DNA from: AC-32 sp963772975
Lineage (GTDB): Bacteria > Actinomycetota > Thermoleophilia > Gaiellales > Gaiellaceae
Assembly: GCA_963772975.1 (NCBI GenBank)
Contig: CAVYZH010000002.1
Coordinates: 310,001 to 374,000 of the forward strand
Direction: 5' to 3'
DNA length: 64,000 nucleotides
Shown here piece by piece: positions 45,220 through 55,812 of this stretch. A program made the position numbers and the translations under genes. How positions within the stretch are numbered: the first letter of the stretch is position 1; each line of letters starts with the position of its first letter. Under the pieces are notes generated by a model. It made no database searches. It was given only the letters and a program-made list of their open reading frames with translations, and was not told where the DNA came from.

Positions 45220-46959
45220 ATGGGCGATCTCGAGGCACGCCGCCCCGCGGCGTGGCGATTCGTGCGCGCGGTCGTCCGCGCGCAGCGGCATGGCGTCACC
45301 GGCGCCGTGCTCTCCGGCCTGCTCTGGCAGACCGGCGCCGTCGCCGCGCCGCTCGTCGTCAAGTACGCAATCGACCACGGCATCGTGCCGCGCGACCATC
45401 ACGCGCTGCTCGTCTGGCTGTCCGTGCTGCTGGCCGTCGGGCTGCTCGAGGTCTGCGCAGGAGCCTTCCGCCACCTGTACGCGATCCGCAACCGCGCGCA
45501 CTCCGACGCGGGCGTCCGCGACGCGCTCTTCGCCCACGCGCTGCGGCTCGACGCGACCTACCACGACCGCGTCGGGCCGGGCGAGCTGCTGAGCCGCGCC
45601 TCGTCGGACTCGCAGCACATCGCGCGCCTGATGGACTCGATCGGCCACACGATCGGCTACGTGCTAACGGTCGTCGCCGTCGCGATCGTGATGCTGATCC
45701 TCGACTGGCGGCTCGCGCTTGTGGTGCTGATCCCGGTGCCGTTCGTGACCGTCGGCGCCTGGCTCTACTCGCGCAAGTACGACAAGGGCACCCGCGAGCT
45801 GCAGGCGAGCTGGGCGGAGGCGTCGACGCTCGTCGAGGAGACCGTCAGCGGGATCCGCGTCGTCAAAGGGCTCGGCGCCGGCGATGCGCTGTCCGCTCGC
45901 TTCCGCGGCCGCAGTGCCGAGATCATGGACCGGGCGCTTGCGCTCGCCCGTCTGGACGCGGTCTTCATCCCCGTGCTCGAGATGCTGCCGCTGCTCGGGA
46001 TCGCGGCCGTGCTCTGGCTCGGCGGACGCAGCGTGATCAACGGGAGCCTGACCGTGGGATCGTTCGTCGCCTTCAACGCCTACGTGGTGATGCTCGTCTG
46101 GCCGCTGCGGGTGCTCGGACAGCGTGTGACGACGTTGCAGAAGGCGCTCGCCGCGAGCAGCCGGATCACCGAGGTGCTCGAGGCCGAGCCACAGTTGCGA
46201 GAGCCGCGCCATCCGGTCGAGCTCGAGGCCCACGGCGACATCCGGCTCGACGGCGTCCACTTCGGGCACGAGGGCGACCGCTTCGTCCTCGACGGCCTCG
46301 ACCTGCACGTCGCGCCTGGCGAGTCGCTCGCCCTCGTCGGGGCCACCGGCTCGGGCAAGAGCACCGTCGCCGGGTTGCTGGCCCGGCTCTACGACCCCGA
46401 GGAGGGCCGGGTGCTGCTCGACGGCCACGACCTGCGCGAGCTGCGGATCGCCGACGTCCGCCGCGCGGTCGCGCTCGTCTTCGAGGAGACGTTTCTGTTC
46501 AGCGAGAGCGTGCGCGAGAACATCCGCCTCGGACGTCCGGACGCGAGCGACGAGGACGTGCGCCGCGCCGCCGAGCTGGCCGGTGCTGCCGCGTTCGTGG
46601 ACGACCTGCCCGACGGCTACGAGACGGTGCTCGGCGAGCGCGGCTTCTCGCTCTCCGGCGGCCAGCGGCAACGCATCGCAATCGCCCGCGCGATCCTCGC
46701 CGACCCGGCCGTGCTCGTTCTCGACGATGCGACCTCGGCGGTGGACGCGACCAAGGAGCACGAGATCCGCGCCGCCCTTGCCGAAGTGATGGAGGGTCGC
46801 ACGACGCTCGTGATCGCCCACCGGCCGGCGACGATCGCGCTCGCCGACCGCGTCGCCGTGCTCGAGGGCGGCCGCATCGTCGAGGAGGGCACGCACGATG
46901 AGCTTCTGCGCCGCTCGGAGCGGTACCGCTCGCTGCTCGCGCTCGAGGTAGCCGCATGA
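45220..46959 (+). CDS. ABC exporter half-transporter, degenerate-site subunit
   Basis: A 579-aa type IV ABC exporter half with six helices (about 25-310) and an NBD. The Walker A is GATGSGKST and the signature is the canonical LSGGQRQRIA. The Walker B ends LVLDDATSAVD, with Asp in place of the catalytic Glu. With the next gene it forms a heterodimer. The canonical ATP site would combine this subunit's LSGGQ with the partner's Walker B Glu. The exported substrate (drug, lipid or peptide) is unknown. Confidence 0.92.
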   Translation: MGDLEARRPAAWRFVRAVVRAQRHGVTGAVLSGLLWQTGAVAAPLVVKYAIDHGIVPRDHHALLVWLSVLLAVGLLEVCAGAFRHLYAIRNRAHSDAGVRDALFAHALRLDATYHDRVGPGELLSRASSDSQHIARLMDSIGHTIGYVLTVVAVAIVMLILDWRLALVVLIPVPFVTVGAWLYSRKYDKGTRELQASWAEASTLVEETVSGIRVVKGLGAGDALSARFRGRSAEIMDRALALARLDAVFIPVLEMLPLLGIAAVLWLGGRSVINGSLTVGSFVAFNAYVVMLVWPLRVLGQRVTTLQKALAASSRITEVLEAEPQLREPRHPVELEAHGDIRLDGVHFGHEGDRFVLDGLDLHVAPGESLALVGATGSGKSTVAGLLARLYDPEEGRVLLDGHDLRELRIADVRRAVALVFEETFLFSESVRENIRLGRPDASDEDVRRAAELAGAAAFVDDLPDGYETVLGERGFSLSGGQRQRIAIARAILADPAVLVLDDATSAVDATKEHEIRAALAEVMEGRTTLVIAHRPATIALADRVAVLEGGRIVEEGTHDELLRRSERYRSLLALEVAA

Positions 46960-48713
46960 TGGAGCGTGCTTCGGCGCGGGAGGTCTGGCGCGAGACGCGG
47001 GACCTGACACGCGACGTACAGAACCTGTACTTCGGCGCGGCGGCGGCCGTGATCGTCTCGACCCTGATCACGCTGGCCGGCCCCGCGCTGGTGGGGTATG
47101 CGGTCGACCACGGGATCGTCAAGGACGACCTGCACCCGCTCAATGTCGCCGCGCTTGCGATCCTCGGGCTCGCGCTGCTGAAGCCGCTGGTCGTGCGCGC
47201 GCAGACGCTCCTGGCCGCGACCGCCAGCGAGCGCTTCCTGAACAAACTGCGCCGGGCCGCGTTCGAGAAGCTGCAGGCGCTGCCGCTCGGGTTCTTCGAG
47301 CAGGAGCGCACCGGCGTGCTGATCTCCCGGTTGACCTCGGACGTGCAGGCACTCGACGAGTTCCTGCGCGAGGCGATGGTCGAGGTGGTCGGCAGCGGCC
47401 TACAGATCGCGCTGACCGTGGTCGTGCTCGTGATCCTCTCGCCCACGCTGGCGCTCGTCACGCTGGTCGCGCTGCCGGTCCTGCTCGTCTCGAGCTGGTC
47501 CTTCCACCACGGCGCGGGCGGCGCCTACCACGCGATCCGCGACCGGGTCGCGGACACGCTGACCACGCTGCAGGAAGGGCTCTCGGGGGTGCGCGTGATC
47601 CAGGCGTTCCGGCGCGAGCGGCAGACGATCGACGCCTACCAGCCGCGCAGCAACGCGCAGGTCGGCGCGTGGCGACGGGCGTCGTTCGTGAACATCCGGC
47701 TCTTCACGATGATCCCGCTCGCGCAGACGGTCGCGCTGATCGCCGTGCTGCTCACCGCCTCCTACCTGTATCGCGACGGGAAGATCACCGAGGGCACGAT
47801 CGCTGCCTACGTGCTCTACCTCGTGCAGCTGTTCGACCCGATCGCGCGCTTCAGCGAGTGGCTGGGCGAGTTCCGCCAAGGGCTCGCGGCGCTCGGCAAG
47901 GTCGTCGGCCTGCTGCAGGCGCCGAACGCCGTCACCCAACGCGCCAGCGCGGTCGATCTGCCGGCCGACGGCGCGCTCGAGCTGCGCGACGTCAGCTTCG
48001 GCTACGAGGCGGGCGGGCGGGTCGTGAAGGACGTCTCGCTGCGTCTCGAGGCCGGCGAGCACGTAGCGCTCGTCGGCGTCACCGGTGCCGGCAAGTCCAC
48101 GCTGGCAAAGCTGCTGACGCGCCAGTACGACCCGCAGGAGGGCTCGATCTCGCTCGGCGGCGTCGACCTGCGCGACGCGCGGCTCGAGTCGCTTCGCCAC
48201 CGGATCGTGATGCTGCCCCAGGAAGGCCATCTCTTCAGCGGCACGATCGCCGACAACGTCCGCCTCGCCGACCCGGAGGCCTCTGACGAGGATGTGCTGC
48301 GGGCGCTCGAGCAGATCGGGGCGCGCGAGCGCTTCGAGGCGCTGCTCGACGGCATCGACACCGACGTGCAGACGCGCGGCGTGCGGCTCTCAGCCGGCGA
48401 GCGCCAGCTGGTCGGGATCGCGCGCGTCGCGTTGGCGGATCCCGCGGTGATCGTGCTCGACGAGGCGACCTCGAGCCTCGACCCCGCCACCGAGGCGGCC
48501 GTCGAGCGTGCGCTGGCGGCGGTCGTCGAGGGCCGGACAGTGATCATCATCGCCCACCGCCTCTCGACGGCCGAGCGCGCCGACCGCGTGGTCGTGATGG
48601 ACAAGGGCCGCGTCGTCGAGGCCGCCTCGCACGAGGAGTTGGTCGCCCAGGGCGAGCGCTACGCCCGCCTCTGGGCAAGCTGGCAGGCCGGCGTCGCCGC
48701 CGGCACCGTCTGA
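46956..48713 (+). CDS. ABC exporter half-transporter, catalytic-Glu subunit
   Basis: A 585-aa partner of the preceding gene (ATGA overlap). It has six helices, then an NBD with GVTGAGKST (Walker A), the non-canonical signature LSAGERQLVGIA instead of LSGGQ, and a normal IVLDEATSSLD Walker B with catalytic Glu. The complementary defects in the two proteins are the classic asymmetry of heterodimeric exporters such as TM287/288 and BmrCD. A second ATG (46959) is an alternative start. Confidence 0.92.
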   Translation: MMERASAREVWRETRDLTRDVQNLYFGAAAAVIVSTLITLAGPALVGYAVDHGIVKDDLHPLNVAALAILGLALLKPLVVRAQTLLAATASERFLNKLRRAAFEKLQALPLGFFEQERTGVLISRLTSDVQALDEFLREAMVEVVGSGLQIALTVVVLVILSPTLALVTLVALPVLLVSSWSFHHGAGGAYHAIRDRVADTLTTLQEGLSGVRVIQAFRRERQTIDAYQPRSNAQVGAWRRASFVNIRLFTMIPLAQTVALIAVLLTASYLYRDGKITEGTIAAYVLYLVQLFDPIARFSEWLGEFRQGLAALGKVVGLLQAPNAVTQRASAVDLPADGALELRDVSFGYEAGGRVVKDVSLRLEAGEHVALVGVTGAGKSTLAKLLTRQYDPQEGSISLGGVDLRDARLESLRHRIVMLPQEGHLFSGTIADNVRLADPEASDEDVLRALEQIGARERFEALLDGIDTDVQTRGVRLSAGERQLVGIARVALADPAVIVLDEATSSLDPATEAAVERALAAVVEGRTVIIIAHRLSTAERADRVVVMDKGRVVEAASHEELVAQGERYARLWASWQAGVAAGTV

Positions 48714-48817
48714 ACGTCGAGAGCTGGGACTGGTCTCTCCGGGTCAACGTCGAACCTCTACCGCGACGTCGGCGACGTCGGCCACGGCGTCGGCCCGACC
48801 TTGGGCTGAAGCGGCGT

Positions 48818-50773
<1,956 letters not shown>

Positions 50774-50837
50774 GGGCCCTCTATCGGCACAGGGTACCAG
50801 TGAGTATGAGCCTCACCGGTTCCCGGATTGGGGTTGC

Positions 50838-51398
50838 CTAAAGCACGTCGGGAAGCAGGTGCTCGTCCAATACGCCGACGTAGGGCAGGTTCCTGTACCG
50901 CTCGGCGAAGTCGAGGCCGTAGCCGACGACGAACTTGTTCGGGATCTCGAAGCCGACATACCGCACCGGAACGTCGATCTCGCGGCGCGAGGGCTTCGTC
51001 AGGAGGGCGCAGACCTCGAGGGTCGCCGGCTCACGCGATTCCAGATTGCGGATCAGGTAGGAGAGCGTCAGACCGGAGTCGATGATGTCTTCGACCACGA
51101 GCACATGGCGGCCCTCGATGTTGATGTCGAGGTCCTTGAGGATGCGCACGATCCCGGAGGAGTCGGTCGCGTCGCCGTAGCTCGAGATGGCCATGAAGTC
51201 GACCTCGCAGGGAACGGTCAGGTGCCGCATCAGGTCGGCCATGAAGAAGACCGCGCCCTTGAGCACGCCGATCAGCAGCAGATCGCGGCCTTCGTAGTCG
51301 GCCGAGATCTCGGTCCCGAGCTCGGCCACGCGCGCGGCGAGCGTCTCCCGGTCGATCAGGATCTCGCCGACCGCCGCCTCGAGCTCCGTTTGGCTCAC
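50838..51398 (-). CDS. hpt: Hypoxanthine phosphoribosyltransferase
   Basis: A purine-salvage enzyme of 186 aa. LLLIGVLKGAVFFMADLMRH (about 40-59), the flexible-loop SSYGDATDSSG, and the PRPP-binding VLVVEDIIDSGLTLSYL (about 98-114) are present, then VGYGLDFAERYRNLPYVGVL. The GTG start overlaps the tilS stop (GTGA). Confidence 0.95.
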   Translation of the reverse strand: MSQTELEAAVGEILIDRETLAARVAELGTEISADYEGRDLLLIGVLKGAVFFMADLMRHLTVPCEVDFMAISSYGDATDSSGIVRILKDLDINIEGRHVLVVEDIIDSGLTLSYLIRNLESREPATLEVCALLTKPSRREIDVPVRYVGFEIPNKFVVGYGLDFAERYRNLPYVGVLDEHLLPDVL

Positions 51399-52369
51399 GC
51401 GCGCTCCGCCGTCACGCCAGGCGCCTCGACGAGACCAGGGACGGCGACGACTTCGCGCCCGCGTACGACGAGGGGCCACGCCTCGCGTTCAGACCGCGGA
51501 ATCTTGGCGTCGACGAACACGTCCTGCACCTTCTTCCGGCGACCCGCGAGCCTGTCGCCCGGTCGCCAGCTTCGTACCTTAAGGCCTGCGAGCTCGGATT
51601 CGATCGTCCACGGCCCCCAGCGCACTTGGCCCTCGAGCGCGACGGGGGTCTGCTCGAGCCAGACGCGGTCGTATTCGCGCACGGCGGTGAGGCCCTGGCC
51701 GAGGTCGATGCGGCCCGAGCCCTCGGCCGAGGCGAGCAGCAGGTCGAGCTTGGACGGCCGCAGCTCGGCGAGCCGCAGCAGGTTCTGCTCGGCGCCCGGG
51801 TGGAGGCGGCGCAGCAGCGGCAGCAGCTCCTCGCGGATCAGGCCGCGCCGCGTGCCGGCGTTCGAGCTGTCACACCGGAACTCCAGTCCCTCGGCGCGGC
51901 AGTAGGCCTCGGTCTCCTCGCGCCAGAGCGTCAGCAACGGGCGGACAACGCGGTCCTCGCGCTTCGGCTTGATGCCCTTCGCGTTGCCGCTTGCGACGAG
52001 CCGGTAGAGCACGGTCTCGACCTGGTCGGAGGCGGTGTGCCCGGTCGCGCGCAAACGGTCGGTGGCAAAGGAGTAGCGCAGCGCCCGCAGCGCCTCCTCG
52101 GTCGGCCGCTCAGGGACCGGAGCCTCGACGACCTCCGCGCCGAGCACCTCCCGGCAGAAACGCGCGTCCTCGTCCGACTCCTCGCCGCGCAGGCCGTGGT
52201 TCACGTGCAGCGCCGAGACCCGGTAGCCGAGTGCGCCGAGCGCGTGCCAGAGACAGGTCGAGTCGGCGCCGCCGGAAACGAGCGCGACCACCTCGCCGCC
52301 GGGCGGGATCAGCTCGTGCTCGCGAATGTGCTCTTCGACCCGCGCTCGCAGCTCCTCGCTCACCGCCAC
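51395..52369 (-). CDS. tilS: tRNA(Ile)-lysidine synthase
   Basis: Modifies C34 of the CAU-anticodon tRNA to lysidine, so AUA is read as Ile. The 324-aa N-type ATP pyrophosphatase has the P-loop ALVSGGADST (about 29-38), HVNHGLRGEESDEDARFC (about 55-72) and GHTASDQVETVLYRL (about 109-123). A compact C-terminal domain ends in RSWRPGDRL and KKVQDVFVDAKIPRSER. The GTG at 52363 is a possible alternative start (AAGACT 6 nt before it). Confidence 0.94.
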   Translation of the reverse strand: MAVSEELRARVEEHIREHELIPPGGEVVALVSGGADSTCLWHALGALGYRVSALHVNHGLRGEESDEDARFCREVLGAEVVEAPVPERPTEEALRALRYSFATDRLRATGHTASDQVETVLYRLVASGNAKGIKPKREDRVVRPLLTLWREETEAYCRAEGLEFRCDSSNAGTRRGLIREELLPLLRRLHPGAEQNLLRLAELRPSKLDLLLASAEGSGRIDLGQGLTAVREYDRVWLEQTPVALEGQVRWGPWTIESELAGLKVRSWRPGDRLAGRRKKVQDVFVDAKIPRSEREAWPLVVRGREVVAVPGLVEAPGVTAERA

Positions 52370-52391
52370 AGTCTTGCAGCGGCGCGAGGCG

Positions 52392-52862
52392 TCAGAGCAG
52401 CGGCGTGACGTCGCAGCCGAGCTTCGCGAGCGGCCGCTGATTGCGCAAGAGGACGGTGTGCGCGTAGTTCGCGAGGCCGTAGGCCCGGTACATGGTCGGT
52501 CCGGCGTCGCGGTGCTTCTCGTGGATCTGCACGCCTTTCGCGTACTCGTTCAGCATCCCGATCACCAGGCGCTGGGTCTGCCGCAGCGAGAAGTCGGTCG
52601 GGCCGGTGCCGCGCATGATCTTCGAGGCCCCGTGCGCCTGGCCGACCACGTCCTCGGCCGAGGCGTCCCCACTCTGGTACTGCTCGCTCCAGAGCTCGAG
52701 CGCGGTCATGTTCGTCCGCGCCGTCTCGATGAACTGGCGGTCGGTGGCAGAGCAGGTGTGAACCAGACTTGGCTTTGCGCGTCCGTTCGTCACGAGCGCA
52801 AGCGCAACCGTGACGATGACGAGCAGGCCAGCCGCAGAGAGGCCGAGTCGCCGCACGCCCAT
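52392..52862 (-). CDS. Small secreted protein of unknown function
   Basis: A 156-aa protein with an N-terminal signal or anchor helix (about 6-25), then a helical, mostly polar domain. Two cysteines (HTCSATDRQF and LGCDVTPLL) could form a disulfide joining the ends of the mature part. No family was recognised. ATG 52862 was chosen as it starts a clean signal peptide; an in-frame ATG lies at 52898. It sits between tilS and an acetyltransferase gene on the same strand. Confidence 0.6.
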   Translation of the reverse strand: MGVRRLGLSAAGLLVIVTVALALVTNGRAKPSLVHTCSATDRQFIETARTNMTALELWSEQYQSGDASAEDVVGQAHGASKIMRGTGPTDFSLRQTQRLVIGMLNEYAKGVQIHEKHRDAGPTMYRAYGLANYAHTVLLRNQRPLAKLGCDVTPLL

Positions 52863-52917
52863 ACCTTCGGCAGTTGCTGCTTTCCGTACCTCCCCCATTC
52901 GGGTGCGTTTTCCGGGC

Positions 52918-53700
52918 TCAGACGAAGACGAGGCTGCGGTACGAGATCGTGTGGCGCATGCCGACGTTCTCGTAGACGCGGATCGCCGGCGCGTTCTCGG
53001 CGCGCACGAACAGACAGACGGCCGGGACACGTTCGAGCAGCAGGCGGCAGAGGTCGCGCATCCCTCGCTGGGCGTAGCCGCGGCCGCGGACGAGCGGGTC
53101 GACCCAGACCTGCTGCAGCTGCACCGCCGAGGGCGTCCACGCCGACGCCTCGGCCTTGAACAGGATCCGGCCGTCTTGGACCCAGAGCCACGAGCGGCCG
53201 TCCTCGATCTGCATGCGTGTCCGCCAGCGGAAGCTCTCCGGGTCGCGTGCAAGCGGATCGATGCCCAGCTCCTCGCGATGGGCCTCGGCGCAGGCGGGGA
53301 CGAGCAGGTCGAAGTCGTCCTGCGTGGCGGAGCGCAGCGCGGTCTCGGCGGGATCAGGCGGGTGCTCGAGCACGTAGACCGGTTGGCCCGGGCGGTCCTC
53401 GCGCGGCGTTCCGAGCCGGTGCTGCGCCTCGGCCCAGAAGTCGCCGACCGCGGTCTCCTCGCCAATCACGAGCCGGGCCCGCCTCGCGCCGTCGACGGCC
53501 GCGAACGCGCCGCAGCCGCTCCCCGACGGCACGAGGTTCGTGCCGACATGGCAGAGCGCCCGCAGCCGTCCGTCGTCGGCGAGCCCGGTGAAGCGGCCGA
53601 GCCCGCGCCGTGCGACGTCCTCCAGGAACACGCGCTCGATCGGGTCCTCGGCGCAGAAGGCCAGGATCTCGTCCAGCGCCGGTTCGATCAGCGCGGCCAC
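52918..53700 (-). CDS. GNAT-family acetyltransferase (DUF4081-like N-terminus)
   Basis: A 260-aa protein with an N-terminal alpha/beta region and a C-terminal GNAT domain: VWVDPLVRGRGYAQRGMRDL is motif A (about 194-213), followed by VCLFVRAENAPAIRVYENVG. It resembles actinobacterial proteins with a DUF4081 domain before the GNAT fold; the N-terminal match is tentative. The GTG at 53700 follows TAAAGT by 7 nt (53708-53713 on the minus strand). The structured repeat begins at the next base. Confidence 0.82.
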   Translation of the reverse strand: MAALIEPALDEILAFCAEDPIERVFLEDVARRGLGRFTGLADDGRLRALCHVGTNLVPSGSGCGAFAAVDGARRARLVIGEETAVGDFWAEAQHRLGTPREDRPGQPVYVLEHPPDPAETALRSATQDDFDLLVPACAEAHREELGIDPLARDPESFRWRTRMQIEDGRSWLWVQDGRILFKAEASAWTPSAVQLQQVWVDPLVRGRGYAQRGMRDLCRLLLERVPAVCLFVRAENAPAIRVYENVGMRHTISYRSLVFV

Positions 53701-53713
53701 GCATGCAACTTTA

Positions 53714-53875
53714 GGAGGGATCGACGGGACATTGCTCGTCGCCGGGACGCGATGGTCGTTCCGAGGCAAGGACGCAGGGAGTGTTCGTAGCCGGAGGCTA
53801 CGGGCGCGACTGAGGACGCGGCCTCGGGGCGAGCAGCGCGGCCCGGCGGCTCAGCCATGTTTCGTCGATCCCTCC
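53714..53875 (+). repeat. Structured intergenic repeat, copy A (possible ncRNA)
   Basis: A 162-bp element filling the gap between two divergent -10 boxes. Pairings read on the plus strand: P1, 53714-53732 with 53857-53875 (19 pairs, two of them G-U); P2, 53740-53751 with 53837-53848 (11 of 12); P3, CCGAGGC 53761-53767 with GCCTCGG 53821-53827; P4 hairpin CGTAGCC-GGA-GGCTACG 53786-53802. TGCTCG (53733-53738) could also pair with CGAGCA (53830-53835). The core matches copy B at about 95%. No homologous known RNA was recognised. The G-U pairs favour the plus strand as the RNA. Confidence 0.7.
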
Positions 53876-53879
53876 ACGT

Positions 53880-53885
53880 TAGGCT
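53880..53885 (+). promoter_or_regulatory. deoD leaderless -10 box
   Basis: TAGGCT is followed by CTCGGGC and the ATG at 53893. It starts 5 nt after the end of structured repeat copy A, so any upstream promoter elements lie inside the repeat. Confidence 0.55.
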
Positions 53886-53892
53886 CTCGGGC

Positions 53893-54606
53893 ATGCCGAT
53901 CCATGTCCGCGCGGAGCCCGGCGAGTACGGGGAGGCCTGTCTCCTCCCCGGCGACCCGCTGCGCGCCAAGTACATCGCCGAGACCTACTTCGACAATCCC
54001 GTGCAGCGGAACGGCGAGCGCGGGATGCTCGGCTACTCCGGCGAGTGGGAAGGAAAGCCAGTCTCGGTGCAGTCGACCGGCATGGGCTGCCCCTCTGCCG
54101 CGATCGTGATGGAGGAGCTCGTCCAGCTCGGCGTCAAGCGCTTCCTGCGCGTCGGCACGTGCGGCGGGCTCCAGCAGGACCTCGAGCTCGGCGACCTGAT
54201 CGTCGCGGTCTCGGCCGTCCCCGCCGACGGGACGGCGAGGCACTACGTCGGCGGCGAGCCGCACGTGCCGACCGCCGACTGGGAGCTCGTCCACGCCGCC
54301 GTCCACGCTGCCAAGGAGCTCGGGCAGCCGCTGCGGGTCGGCGCGATCGCCTCGAGCGACACCTTCTACGACCCCGACCCGGAACGGCACAAGCGCTGGT
54401 CGGCGCGCGGCGTGCTCGGCGTCGAGATGGAGGCGGCGGTGCTGTTCACGATCGGCGCCCTGCGCGGGGTCAAGGCCGGCTGCCTGCTGACGGTGAGCGA
54501 CATCGTGATCGGCGAGGAGTTCACGCGCATCTCGGACGACGAGCTGCGCGCCGCGGTCGACCGCATGACGCGCGTCGCGCTGGCGACGGTCACAGGCTCT
54601 CATTAG
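53893..54606 (+). CDS. deoD: Purine-nucleoside phosphorylase (DeoD type)
   Basis: A 237-aa hexameric-type nucleoside phosphorylase. MPIHVRAEPGEYGEACLLPG with GDPLRAK (phosphate loop, 20-26), STGMGCPSAAIVMEEL, RVGTCGGLQQDLELGD and GVEMEAAVLF (ribose-binding ME pair) are present, with SDIVIGEE carrying the base-binding Asp. It cleaves purine nucleosides with phosphate. It pairs functionally with the hpt salvage enzyme upstream, though on the opposite strand. Confidence 0.93.
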   Translation: MPIHVRAEPGEYGEACLLPGDPLRAKYIAETYFDNPVQRNGERGMLGYSGEWEGKPVSVQSTGMGCPSAAIVMEELVQLGVKRFLRVGTCGGLQQDLELGDLIVAVSAVPADGTARHYVGGEPHVPTADWELVHAAVHAAKELGQPLRVGAIASSDTFYDPDPERHKRWSARGVLGVEMEAAVLFTIGALRGVKAGCLLTVSDIVIGEEFTRISDDELRAAVDRMTRVALATVTGSH

Positions 54607-55504
54607 CGACACCGTCTTCCTGGTCAACCCCGCCGCCGAGGCCGGCGCGGCGGGCAGGCGCTGGCCCGAGCTGGCACACAGGGCTGCCGCGCTGGGGCTG
54701 CAGGGCGACGCGCTCCTTTCCGAACGGCCGGGCCAGCTCACGGAGCTCGCGCGCGAGGCCGCCGCCGAGGCCTCGCTGCTCGTGGCCGTCGGCGGCGACG
54801 GGACGGTGAACGAGATCGTCAACGGGATCGCCGGCCTCGACGTCGAGCTGGCCGTGATCCCACGCGGGACCGGCTGGGACTTCGTACGCACCTACGGCAT
54901 CCCGCGCAAGCTCGAGGGCGCGGTCGAGGTCGCGTTGCACGGGCCCACGCGCGAGATCGACCTCGGACGGGCGCGCTACCTCGGCTGGGACGGCGCCGAG
55001 GGCGAGTCGCTGTTTGCGAACGTCGCCAGCGCCGGCATGAGCGGCGCGATCGCCAAGCGCGCAAACGAGACCTCGAAGACACTCGGCGGCAAGCTCTCGT
55101 ACGCGTGGGCCACGTTCGCCGTCTTCTCGCGCTGGCGCAGCGGCGAGGTCACGGTTCGCGCCGGCGGGGAGGAGCACCGCGGCCGGATGCACGACGTGAT
55201 CGTCGCCAACGGCCGCTACCTCGGCGGCGGGATGAAGATGCTCCCTGACGCCGAGCCGGACGACGGGCTCTTCGACGTGCTCCTGATCGGCGACCTGACC
55301 AAGCGCGACCTGCTGCTGACCCTGCCGAAGACCTACCGGGGCCGGCACCTCCCCCACCCGAAGGCGACGCTGCTGCGGGGCGCGACCGTGGAGATCGAGT
55401 CTCCCGAGCCGTTGCCCGTCGAGCTCGACGGCGAGCAGCCCGGGACGACGCCCGTGCGCTTCGAGATCGTGCCGCGCGCCCTCCGGCTGCGCGTGCCCGC
55501 CTAG
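54602..55504 (+). CDS. YegS/DagK-family lipid kinase with non-standard start
   Basis: A 300-aa diacylglycerol-kinase-like enzyme. DTVFLVNPAAEAGAAGRRWP is the conserved N-terminal strand, VAVGGDGTVNEIVNGIAG the nucleotide-binding GGDGT motif, and RYLGGGMKMLPDAEPDDGLF the C-terminal sandwich. No ATG, GTG or TTG exists in frame between the upstream stop (54566-54568) and a GTG at 54782, which would delete the first strand. ATT at 54602, overlapping the deoD stop as ATTAG, is the likeliest start. A sequencing error is the alternative. Confidence 0.83.
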   Translation: MSDTVFLVNPAAEAGAAGRRWPELAHRAAALGLQGDALLSERPGQLTELAREAAAEASLLVAVGGDGTVNEIVNGIAGLDVELAVIPRGTGWDFVRTYGIPRKLEGAVEVALHGPTREIDLGRARYLGWDGAEGESLFANVASAGMSGAIAKRANETSKTLGGKLSYAWATFAVFSRWRSGEVTVRAGGEEHRGRMHDVIVANGRYLGGGMKMLPDAEPDDGLFDVLLIGDLTKRDLLLTLPKTYRGRHLPHPKATLLRGATVEIESPEPLPVELDGEQPGTTPVRFEIVPRALRLRVPA

Positions 55505-55785
55505 CTCTTCGGCTTCGGCTTTGGCTTCGGCTTGGCGGCGGTCTTCCGCGCGGCCGGCTTTGCCGACTTCGAGAGCTGGTCGATCTTCTTCTCGAGCGAG
55601 GTCACGCGCCGCTCGAGCGCGTCGAGGCCGCGGACCTTCTTCGAGAGGTCGTCCACGCGCTCTTTGAGCTGGTTCGCGTTCTCGACCAGCTTCTGGGCGC
55701 CCGGCATATCGGCGATCCGGCCGATCACGTCCTGGCCGCGCTCGGCGAGCTGTGCGAACAGATCCTGTCCACTCTGTTGAGCCAT
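55501..55785 (-). CDS. Small coiled-coil protein with Lys-Pro tail
   Basis: A 94-aa protein. Residues 30-75 form a heptad-rich coiled coil (VENANQLKERVDDLSKKVRG, then LDALERRVTSLEKKIDQLSK), followed by an Ala/Lys tail ending in a KPKPKPKPKS run. It is reminiscent of histone-H1-like or phasin-like small proteins, but no family is assigned. The ATG follows TATAAA by 6 nt, the most AT-rich -10 among these genes, suggesting high expression. Its stop shares CTAG with the convergent lipid kinase. Confidence 0.7.
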   Translation of the reverse strand: MAQQSGQDLFAQLAERGQDVIGRIADMPGAQKLVENANQLKERVDDLSKKVRGLDALERRVTSLEKKIDQLSKSAKPAARKTAAKPKPKPKPKS

Positions 55786-55812
55786 GTGCCCTTTATACCC
55801 GACTTCTCGCCG

